A stretch of 31,271 nt of DNA from CAZDAM01 sp964503595 (GTDB lineage Bacteria; Muiribacteriota; UBA6191). A model generated the notes under the pieces. That model did not search any database and was not told the DNA's origin. It was given only the letters and a program-made list of their open reading frames with translations. Where the stretch lies: positions 1-31,271 of the forward strand of contig CAZDAM010000030.1 in the NCBI GenBank assembly GCA_964503595.1, read 5' to 3'. Positions 23,597 through 29,449 of this stretch are shown here, one piece after another (the first letter of the stretch is position 1; each line of letters starts with the position of its first letter). Made by a program: the position numbers and the translations under genes.

Positions 23597-24655
23597 ATCA
23601 CGGGCCCGTTCCTCGGAAGCAAGCTGCCCACAGGCTGCCGAGACATCCCGGCCTTTTGAAGTCCTCACTGTTACCGGTATATTAAGGCGCATCAGCTCTT
23701 CCTGAAACAGGGTGATGGTTTCATCGGATGGGCGAAGAAACTCGCTACCGTGATGCTCGTTAAAAGGAATCAGGTTTACTTTGGCCTTCATGCCCTGTAC
23801 CCGGCCTGCGAGTCTTCGGGCATCTTCCACTGTGTCATTCTGTCCCTTCAGAAGGACGTACTCCAGAAGAGGCCAGCGGCGGGTCTTGAGCTGATAGGCC
23901 TGAATGGATTCCATAAGAGGCTTGAGGGAATGCCGGCGATTGATGGGCATGATGCGCGAGCGGGTGATGTCTTCGCTGGCATTGATCGATACCGCCAGAA
24001 GGGCGCAGTCTTCTTCCGCAAGAGCCTCGATTCCGGCAATCAGGCCGCTGGTGGAAATGGTCATGGACTGGCGGGAGTAATCCAGTCCAAAGTCCTCATT
24101 GAGAATATGGCAGGCGGTGAACACAGCGGAGCGGTTGTGCAGAGGCTCACCCATTCCCATGAAGACAATTCTGCCCGGTGGAGTGATTCTGGAGGCAGCG
24201 ATGACCTGGGAGACAATTTCAGCAGGATTGAGATGGCGCTTGAGTCCCTGTCTGGCTGTGAGGCAGAACGTGCAGCCCATGGCGCAGCCAACCTGGGAAG
24301 AGATACAGAGGGTTGTGCGTCTGGTACCGTCAGCATCTTCTCCCATAGGGATTAGGACGCTTTCGATACTGGAGCTGTCCTCCAGTCGGAAAACCAGTCT
24401 GGTTGTGCCATCTGATGATTCATGGCGGGCACATTGAAGGGGCAGGCTGAAATCCAGTTTCTCGGCCAGAAACTGCCTCACGGGAGCACTGACCTGCCCG
24501 AGAACATGAGCGCTGCGGATTCCTTTCTGATAGACTTCCGTAAAAATTCGTCCGGAAACCTGATTCAGACCCTGAGGACTGAAATCCCTGAAAGTCATCA
24601 GAAGATCCTTCAGATCGGTGCGGGTCAGTCCATAAAAGGAAATGGGCGGTTGCAT
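23579..24655 (-). CDS. rlmN: RlmN, dual-specificity 23S rRNA (A2503)/tRNA (A37) C2-methyltransferase
   Basis: A 358-residue protein of standard length. Radical SAM cysteines Cys124, Cys128 and Cys131 lie in GCAMGCTFCLTARQGLKRHL. GRIVFMGMGEPLHN, MTISTSGLI and VKVNLIPFNEHHGSEF follow, and the essential resolving cysteine is Cys342 in KGRDVSAACGQL. The enzyme methylates C2 of A2503 in 23S rRNA and A37 of some tRNAs. The sequence follows the housekeeping RlmN form rather than Cfr resistance enzymes, although the two are hard to separate without alignment. The start is 14 bases from that of the divergent methyltransferase gene, so their promoters must overlap each other's coding sequence. Confidence 0.95.
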   Translation of the reverse strand: MQPPISFYGLTRTDLKDLLMTFRDFSPQGLNQVSGRIFTEVYQKGIRSAHVLGQVSAPVRQFLAEKLDFSLPLQCARHESSDGTTRLVFRLEDSSSIESVLIPMGEDADGTRRTTLCISSQVGCAMGCTFCLTARQGLKRHLNPAEIVSQVIAASRITPPGRIVFMGMGEPLHNRSAVFTACHILNEDFGLDYSRQSMTISTSGLIAGIEALAEEDCALLAVSINASEDITRSRIMPINRRHSLKPLMESIQAYQLKTRRWPLLEYVLLKGQNDTVEDARRLAGRVQGMKAKVNLIPFNEHHGSEFLRPSDETITLFQEELMRLNIPVTVRTSKGRDVSAACGQLASEERARDSASLL

Positions 24656-24669
24656 AGGGCCAATATGCC

Positions 24670-25386
24670 ATGAAAATTTCCCGAAATACTACCATTCTGA
24701 AAAACTGGCTTCGGATGCGCTATCTGGATTTTCTGAACCTCTTGCACCGCCCTTTAAGAAGGCCGACAGGGCAGGATCCGTTCCATCAGGTCTACCAGGA
24801 TTTTATGGCCCTGACCTGGCGGAATCCAGAGGGGACATTTCTGGAAATCGGGCCGGGAAAATCCTCAAGAAGAGCCGATTTTTCCCATATGAATTCCTAC
24901 TCCGGTTTTGATATCAGGTTGAAAGAAGGGGTCGATCGGGCTGGTGATGTCCATGAGCTCAGCCGCCACTACCCCAAAGACAGTGTTGATTTTATCCTGG
25001 CAGTATCTGTTATGGAACACTTGCTGTTTCCCTGGAAGGCAGTGATTGAGATGAACCATATCCTCAAGCCGGGAGGGGTGATTTTCTGCTTTACACATCC
25101 GCTCTGGCCTGCCCATGAAATGCCCTGGGATTTCTGGCGCTTTCCGGGCTCCGGTTTATCTGCTCTTTTTCACAGGCATACCGGTTTTGAAATTCTTCAG
25201 ATCAAAGAGGGGCTTCCGGTTTGTTCCCATGCTTTGGTGGATGATGTTTCCATGCGAAAACTTCAGCACTATGTCCAGTTTGCCGGTGTTTCTGTCATGG
25301 CCCGAAAAATTGGCGGTGTCGACCGCGACAGGATTCGCTGGGACGTTCCAGTTACAGATGTTCTGGATTCGGTATATCCGGAGTAG
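24670..25386 (+). CDS. Class I SAM-dependent methyltransferase
   Basis: A 238-residue protein. The Rossmann-type SAM-binding motif is FLEIGPG (57-63) and acidic Asp81 (GFDIRL) ends strand 2. AGDVHELSRHYPKDSVDFILAVSVMEHLLFPWKAVIEMNHILKPGG carries the motif II-III region typical of small-molecule methyltransferases. A hydrophobic/basic N-terminus (TTILKNWLRMRYLDFLNLLHRPLRR) and an aromatic loop (WDFWRFPGSGLSALF) may bind a lipid or sugar substrate. The substrate is unknown; similar proteins occur in cell-surface polysaccharide clusters. There is no good ribosome site before ATG 24670. Confidence 0.85.
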   Translation: MKISRNTTILKNWLRMRYLDFLNLLHRPLRRPTGQDPFHQVYQDFMALTWRNPEGTFLEIGPGKSSRRADFSHMNSYSGFDIRLKEGVDRAGDVHELSRHYPKDSVDFILAVSVMEHLLFPWKAVIEMNHILKPGGVIFCFTHPLWPAHEMPWDFWRFPGSGLSALFHRHTGFEILQIKEGLPVCSHALVDDVSMRKLQHYVQFAGVSVMARKIGGVDRDRIRWDVPVTDVLDSVYPE

Positions 25387-25410
25387 CGTCTGTTACAGGA
25401 TGTATTTCAG

Positions 25411-25435
25411 GGGCTCACTTTGAGGTTATGAGCCC
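25411..25435. terminator. Hairpin between the methyltransferase and the 25481 gene (possible terminator)
   Basis: GGGCTCA (25411-25417) and TGAGCCC (25429-25435) are perfect 7-base arms around an 11-base loop, located between the 3' ends of two convergent genes. There is no T run on either side, so termination is plausible but unproven. Confidence 0.4.
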
Positions 25436-25480
25436 AGAATTACTCTACAAGAAATAGACCTCAATTCCATTGGTATCTGT

Positions 25481-26134
25481 TTAATAATTTTTTCGATTGC
25501 TTGAACACTGATCAACTGAGTAGAGCAGGCAGACTAGTTGTTCGGGCTGGTACATTCCGTGGGTTCCATTAGAGTTCTCTACCGTGTTCCAACTGGCTAT
25601 TGCCTGGTGTCGCTGGTAAAAGTCATTCAGCTCATTTTGGTCCCCAACAAATATTTGACCTTCTGATTCAGCTGTAGACTTGTCGGACAAAAACTGATAA
25701 ATGGTAGGGTCAATGATGATCTCATGGTTTTCTCCGAGGCTTCGATCCACCAGAAAATAATGAGTTTTGTTTGCTAGTTCCTTGGTTCCATTCTCCAGCC
25801 TCATTTCTACGCTCTGGCCGCCCTGATGGGTTTCTGCCAGTTGAATCGTTAAGAATCCTCTGCTTTGAAGTTCCTCGAGCAATGCCGATGAGAAAGCCAG
25901 GCAGTGCCCATCAAGACTGTAGTAGTCCTTTGCGTCAGAAGCACTGAGAATGTCCTGTATAGCTATCTTGTATCTGTCCATCATCCAGTTATTATACAAA
26001 AGATCTTCATTGGTCAGATCATCATGGGTTTCAGTTTCGAGTCCGAAAAATCCTGGTTCTTCGCATTTCACAACAGGCAGTAGCAGGCCCAGGGCGAGTT
26101 TCAGTGTGATTATAAACTTAATTGCTGCTTTCAC
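25481..26134 (-). CDS. Secreted protein with a possible Cys-His-Asp (papain/transglutaminase-like) triad
   Basis: A 217-residue protein. GTG 26134 follows GAGG by 5 bases. Residues 1-23 are a signal peptide (KFIITLKLALGLLLPVVK). Cys24 follows VVK and could be a non-standard lipidation site. The mature part has three well-spaced candidates for a papain/transglutaminase-type triad: Cys78 in DGHCLAFSSALLEELQSRGF at the start of a helix, His125 in KTHYFLVDR on a strand, and Asp142 in IIIDPTIYQFL. C-helix, H-strand and DPT-strand order fits that fold, which occurs in peptidases, amidases and papain-fold toxins. I cannot name a family. Base composition is visibly more AT-rich than the neighbours, and the promoter region is an IS256 remnant, which suggests horizontal acquisition. 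Confidence 0.7.
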   Translation of the reverse strand: MKAAIKFIITLKLALGLLLPVVKCEEPGFFGLETETHDDLTNEDLLYNNWMMDRYKIAIQDILSASDAKDYYSLDGHCLAFSSALLEELQSRGFLTIQLAETHQGGQSVEMRLENGTKELANKTHYFLVDRSLGENHEIIIDPTIYQFLSDKSTAESEGQIFVGDQNELNDFYQRHQAIASWNTVENSNGTHGMYQPEQLVCLLYSVDQCSSNRKNY

Positions 26135-26149
26135 ATCAACCTCATATAA

Positions 26150-26646
26150 AGGTGTTCAAAATTCTGTATCACGGCACTCTCAGTCATAACGTGATGTGTG
26201 AATCGAATCTGCCTGGAAAGGCAATCATCATTTGAGATAAGGTCAAATTCCAATTTTTGTCGAGTGCTTCCATCTCTCAGATACCTTAAATATACCCGTA
26301 TAAAGCATTTTTAGCAAACTGCTCTCATTGGCAAAGCCACCCTTGGTTTTCGTCAGTTTCCGGAATGGCCCCGGTGTACCGCTTCCACGGCATTGGTCGT
26401 ACAAGTTACGGTGCGTATGCAATCCGGATACCTGAAGTATGTGAATAGGGTCTGCTATTTCTTACGCCAGGAGCCCACTACAAGGGGATATCGTTCTCCC
26501 CATTTTTCTTTCAGCTGTTCCAGGGCGTTTTCGGCAGCATTCAGGGCTGCTGTCTTGTAACTGTCATTCCGCACATGGCGTTTAAAAAACACGGGATTTA
26601 GTATGTTTTTACTAACTCTGGGGCACTGGCCGAAAAATGTATGCAA
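26150..26646 (-). mobile_element. Decayed 3' part of an IS256-family insertion sequence
   Basis: The C-terminal third of an IS256 (mutator) transposase is followed on the minus strand by a stretch containing GATACAGAATTTTGAACACC (about 26152-26171), which resembles the terminal inverted repeat of this family. The 5' two-thirds of the element is missing. The right end lies about 20 bases upstream of the secreted C/H/D protein's start codon. Confidence 0.75.
26184..26646 (-). pseudogene. IS256-family transposase C-terminal fragment with one stop and two frameshifts
   Basis: Four pieces in the right order and on one strand spell the family C-terminus. 26455-26646 ends AAENALEQLKEKWGERYPLV and SWRKK. 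An in-frame TAG (26455-26457) stands where W is expected. Then TLFTYFRYPDCIRTVTCTTN and AVEAVHR follow. About two inserted bases near 26366-26370 shift the frame to RKLTKTKGGFANESSLLKML and YTGIFKVSERWKHSTK. A second shift in the A-run at about 26254-26258 leads to NWNLTLSQMMIAFPGRFDSH and a TGA at 26184-26186. The normal protein has about 400 residues; only about 150 remain. It is inactive. Confidence 0.88.
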
Positions 26647-26779
26647 AAGTCATAAAAGCTTTTGTTTGTTTTCGTCTGTCACTGAGAAGAAGGATTCTGC
26701 AGACGCAGCAGGGCTACGTCAAGGAGGAAAAAAGACGTTGCCGTAACTCGCAGCCAGAATCAGACCCCGAATGGGGCCT
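26647..26779. other. Intergenic stretch between the IS256 remnant and the lipoprotein gene
   Basis: No ORF of note. On the minus strand, immediately after the lipoprotein stop, GGCCCC and GGGGTC around an ATTC loop (26763-26778) form a short hairpin without a T run, a possible weak terminator. Confidence 0.4.
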
Positions 26780-27430
26780 TTAGTCTTCTGCGGAAATTTC
26801 CAGATAGCGGGCGGTCAGCTCGGTCAGTTGGGCCTCAGTCAGATTGTGTTCCTGAAGAAACTGAAGCTCCATGCCACGGCGCAAATCTTCGTTTTCAGTG
26901 TGATTCATCAGCTCTTCGTAGAGACCACCCAGCTTGAGGATTTCTTCGCGGCTGAGTTTTAGGTTGACGACCTGCTGAGGTTTCGATTCTGGCTCGAGTT
27001 CGGCAACACAGTCCGTAAACCAGGTGCGGGCTGTTGCAATCAGAAGTTCGTTGGCAATTTTACCTTTGAGATTGCTGAACTCCATGCAGGCTTCAGCCAT
27101 CAGCTGCCGGTCTTCTTCAGGGATCTTCTTGAAGCTGTCCGAAGCCCGTGATGCATGTCCTTCCTTCAGGTGAAAGAAGCCCTGCATCATCAGAGCATCA
27201 TTTCTGAACTCTCCGCTGGTCAGAGGATGAAGAACCTGGAAGGCCTCTTGGATTTTTCCGGCATTGCCTAATTCATGTGCCCGGTTGAGAAGCTCTCCTG
27301 CGGAAGGCTTTCGGGTTTCAACGGAATGCCTGGGCTCTGACTGTTTGAGAGGTGCCTTGGTGCTGGAACTGGTGCAGCCACCAAAAATAAGGGATGTCAG
27401 AACAGCAGTTTTGAACAGGTTGGGTCTCAT
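26780..27430 (-). CDS. Lipoprotein with TPR-like helical repeats
   Basis: A 216-residue protein with a signal peptide ending in an atypical but usable lipobox (TSLIFGGC, Cys19), followed by a serine/lysine-rich linker. Residues 45-110 form TPR-like helix pairs (GELLNRAHELGNAGKIQEAFQVL, NDALMMQGFFHLKEGHASRASDSFKKI). The rest is helical and acidic (LKLSREEILKLGGLYEELM, TEAQLTELTARYLEIS). It is probably anchored in the outer or inner membrane facing the periplasm. No catalytic motif is seen. It is divergent from the ABC transporter operon and shares its structured upstream region. The possible promoter is TAAGAT (minus strand, 27456-27451) with TTCTGA 18 bases upstream. Confidence 0.78.
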   Translation of the reverse strand: MRPNLFKTAVLTSLIFGGCTSSSTKAPLKQSEPRHSVETRKPSAGELLNRAHELGNAGKIQEAFQVLHPLTSGEFRNDALMMQGFFHLKEGHASRASDSFKKIPEEDRQLMAEACMEFSNLKGKIANELLIATARTWFTDCVAELEPESKPQQVVNLKLSREEILKLGGLYEELMNHTENEDLRRGMELQFLQEHNLTEAQLTELTARYLEISAED

Positions 27431-27464
27431 GTTTTATCCAAGTACCGGTATCTTACCATAATGG

Positions 27465-27548
27465 AAAGCCGACTCAGAACCCTTTTGCATCCCTGCTGTG
27501 ACTTAAGAGTGCATCCTGTACTGTAAACTGGTTCTGAGCCGGCTTTTT
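27465..27548 (+). ncRNA. Candidate small RNA or attenuator: long-range stem closed by a T run
   Basis: The arm AAAGCCGACTCAGAACC (27465-27481) is complementary to GGTTCTGAGCCGGCTTT (27530-27546), with 16 Watson-Crick pairs and one A-C mismatch, around a 48-base loop. T residues at 27544-27548 follow. A promoter-like TTATCC-17-CATAAT (27434-27439, 27457-27462) would start a transcript right at the left arm, making an RNA of about 80 bases with paired ends and an intrinsic terminator. The loop holds two near-copies of GCATCC(C)TG. No coding gene on this strand ends here that would need a terminator. A leader or attenuator of the downstream ABC operon, or a DNA-level operator pair, are alternatives. 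Confidence 0.4.
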
Positions 27549-27571
27549 GACCCCCCGGCAGGCGGGTCTTT
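27549..27571 (+). terminator. Second hairpin, terminator-like
   Basis: GACCC (27549-27553) pairs with GGGTC (27564-27568), with an inner CC/GG pair around GGCA and one C-C mismatch, followed by TTT. It stands directly after the T run of the larger inverted repeat, so the two form a tandem. Confidence 0.4.
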
Positions 27572-27647
27572 GATCCCATCGTCATTCTGTGGCGGACATT
27601 TAAGAAATCCATCTCAGGAAATGCCTTTTCCACGCACTCGCGTAAAT

Positions 27648-27661
27648 TTCCTGAACAGGAA
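27648..27661. repeat. 14-base palindrome TTCCTG-AA-CAGGAA
   Basis: Perfect six-base arms around AA, about 100 bases upstream of the ABC gene start. A near-identical TTCCTG-ATT-CAGGAA occurs over the nqrF stop (3361-3375), which is probably chance. A possible protein-binding site. Confidence 0.35.
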
Positions 27662-27667
27662 TGTCTT

Positions 27668-27687
27668 GTTTTTGGACGTTTTTGGAC
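27668..27687. repeat. Perfect 10-base tandem repeat GTTTTTGGAC x2
   Basis: GTTTTTGGAC at 27668-27677 and again at 27678-27687, immediately adjacent, so the copies lie on the same face of the helix about one turn apart. The position 80-100 bases upstream of the ABC gene fits an activator site or an upstream promoter element, but no consensus is known to me. Confidence 0.45.
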
Positions 27688-27764
27688 TTACATTCAGACA
27701 TTTTGTTTCTATATCGAAGTTTTTGAGTTGGGTGAACCAAAAATGGAGTACGAAAGGATGGTCT

Positions 27765-28709
27765 ATGATCAAGGTACAGGCATTGACCAAGTCCTATGGC
27801 GACCATATCGCCGTGGACCATCTCTCCTTTGAAGTTCAAAGGGGAGAGATTCTGGGGTTTCTTGGTCCTAACGGGGCCGGAAAATCGACAACGATGAAGA
27901 TGTTGACATGTTTTCTCGCACCGACTTCGGGGTCGATTCAGGTTGGCGGTTACGCAGCAGAGAAAGAACCAGAAGCCATCAAGAACATGGTGGGGTATCT
28001 TCCTGAAACTTCTCCCAGTTATGCGGACATGACCGTGTACGAATTTCTGGAGTTTATCGCTGAAATCAGAGGATTCAGCGGAGAGATTGCCCGCCAGAAA
28101 ATCGAATCCGTAATTGAAAAGTGTTTTCTGGAAAAAGTGCGTGCTCAGACCATTGATACTCTTTCCAAGGGCTATCGTCAAAGAGTCGGTTTTGCCCAGG
28201 CGATTCTGCATGATCCACCGGTTCTGATTCTGGATGAACCAACAGATGGTCTCGATCCTAACCAGAAGCATGAGGTTCGTCATCTCATTCGCAACATGGG
28301 TCAGGACAAATGCATCATTCTGTCCACGCATATCCTTGAGGAAGTCGAGGAGCTTTGCAGTCGTATCATCATCATTAACAACGGCCGGATTGTAGCAGAT
28401 GGCAGCCCGGATGAAATCCGCGCAAAATCAGAGTCCATGAATGCGATTGAAATCAGTCTGCACCAGATCAGGGCCGAAGAAGTTCTGCCCAAGCTTCGTG
28501 CCGTTGCGGGTGTGGAGCGGGTAGATGTTCTGCCAGGTGGCGGAGATTCCATTTCCAGCTTTCTGATTCTTCCCAGGGAAAGACAGAATGTTCTGGGACC
28601 GGTGGCCGAACTGGCCCGACGGGAAAACTGGGTTCTGGAAACCCTGAATCTGCATCGGGGAAGGCTGGATGAGGTCTTCCGTCAGCTCACAACGGAGGTG
28701 GTCCGGTGA
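27765..28709 (+). CDS. ABC transporter ATP-binding protein, GldA-like
   Basis: A 314-residue protein from ATG 27765, six bases after GAAAGGA. The longer open frame from 27570 has no ribosome site or ATG. Walker A is GPNGAGKST (34-42), the signature is LSKGYRQR (133-140, the Y/R form seen in ABC-2 exporters rather than LSGGQ), Walker B is VLILDEP (153-159) and the switch histidine is His189. Residues 220-314 form an accessory C-terminal domain as in GldA/CcmA-type ATPases. It energises the permease encoded next; the third gene is a GldG-like auxiliary protein. In Bacteroidetes this set supports gliding, but the same set is widespread in non-gliders and the substrate is unknown. Confidence 0.9.
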   Translation: MIKVQALTKSYGDHIAVDHLSFEVQRGEILGFLGPNGAGKSTTMKMLTCFLAPTSGSIQVGGYAAEKEPEAIKNMVGYLPETSPSYADMTVYEFLEFIAEIRGFSGEIARQKIESVIEKCFLEKVRAQTIDTLSKGYRQRVGFAQAILHDPPVLILDEPTDGLDPNQKHEVRHLIRNMGQDKCIILSTHILEEVEELCSRIIIINNGRIVADGSPDEIRAKSESMNAIEISLHQIRAEEVLPKLRAVAGVERVDVLPGGGDSISSFLILPRERQNVLGPVAELARRENWVLETLNLHRGRLDEVFRQLTTEVVR

Positions 28710-29440
28710 AGAATTTTCAACCTGTTCTGAAACGTGAGCTGATGGGGTATTTCAATTCCCCGGTTGCTTACGTCTTCATGGTGATTTTTCTGGTAGCCAC
28801 GATGGGCTGCACATTTTATCTGGGGGCCTTTTACGAAAGAATGCAGGCTGATCTCAGTGCGTTCTTCATGTGGCACCCCTGGCTTTATCTGTTTCTGATT
28901 CCGGCTGTTGGAATGCGCCTTTGGGCAGAGGAGCGGAAATCAGGGACGATTGAGCTTCTGTTTACCCTGCCGATTTCCTTGCCGGTGGCTGTTCTGGCCA
29001 AGTTTGCGGCAGGCTGGATTTTCATTGGTGTGTCCCTTGTTCTCACCCTGCCGATTGCCCTGACCTGTGGCTGGCTTGGGAGTCCGGACTGGGGAGTGAT
29101 CGTGGCTTCCTATCTGGGTAGCTTTCTGATGGCTGGAGCTTATCTGTCTGTAGCCAGTCTGACCTCGGCATTCACCAAGAATCAGGTCATCAGCTTCGTT
29201 CTGAGTGTGATGATCTGCTTTGTGCTGGTTTTAACCGGACTTGGAGTATTCAGCAGCCAGCTGGTCAGTGTCCTGCCGGTTTTTGTAGTCGATTTTATCG
29301 GAATGTTCAGTTTTTCCACTCATTTTCAGTCCCTGCAAAGAGGGGTTGTGGATCTGCGGGATGTGGTTTTCTTCATCTCCATGATCGTGACTTTTCTGAT
29401 GGCGAATATGGTGGTTCTGGAACATAAAAAGCACCAGTGA
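28706..29440 (+). CDS. ABC-2 type permease, GldF-like
   Basis: A 244-residue membrane protein starting at GTG 28706, overlapping the stop of the ATPase gene by four bases and preceded by GGAGGTG. Six hydrophobic segments are visible. The N-terminal amphipathic helix PVLKRELMGYFNSPVAYVF and the AEERKSGTIELLFTLPIS coupling motif are characteristic of ABC-2 permeases of the GldF/NosY kind. It forms the membrane channel for the adjacent ATPase. Length is normal (about 240 residues). Confidence 0.9.
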   Translation: MKNFQPVLKRELMGYFNSPVAYVFMVIFLVATMGCTFYLGAFYERMQADLSAFFMWHPWLYLFLIPAVGMRLWAEERKSGTIELLFTLPISLPVAVLAKFAAGWIFIGVSLVLTLPIALTCGWLGSPDWGVIVASYLGSFLMAGAYLSVASLTSAFTKNQVISFVLSVMICFVLVLTGLGVFSSQLVSVLPVFVVDFIGMFSFSTHFQSLQRGVVDLRDVVFFISMIVTFLMANMVVLEHKKHQ

Positions 29441-29449
29441 GGAGAGAGC

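Larger units (their letters stand above)
27431..27764. other. 334-base structured intergenic region between divergent genes
   Basis: No gene-length ORF that I believe. In order it contains a CATAAT -10-like element (27457-27462), a 17-base inverted repeat ending in T5 (27465-27548), a GC-rich hairpin (27549-27568), a 14-base palindrome (27648-27661), a 10-base tandem repeat (27668-27687), and the ribosome site of the ABC gene (GAAAGGA, 27752-27758). Individual elements are listed separately. Confidence 0.7.

Noticed and set aside
23579..24655. rlmN as a Cfr-type antibiotic resistance methyltransferase
   Set aside because: Length, conserved blocks and context are those of the housekeeping enzyme. 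Nothing points to a resistance element.
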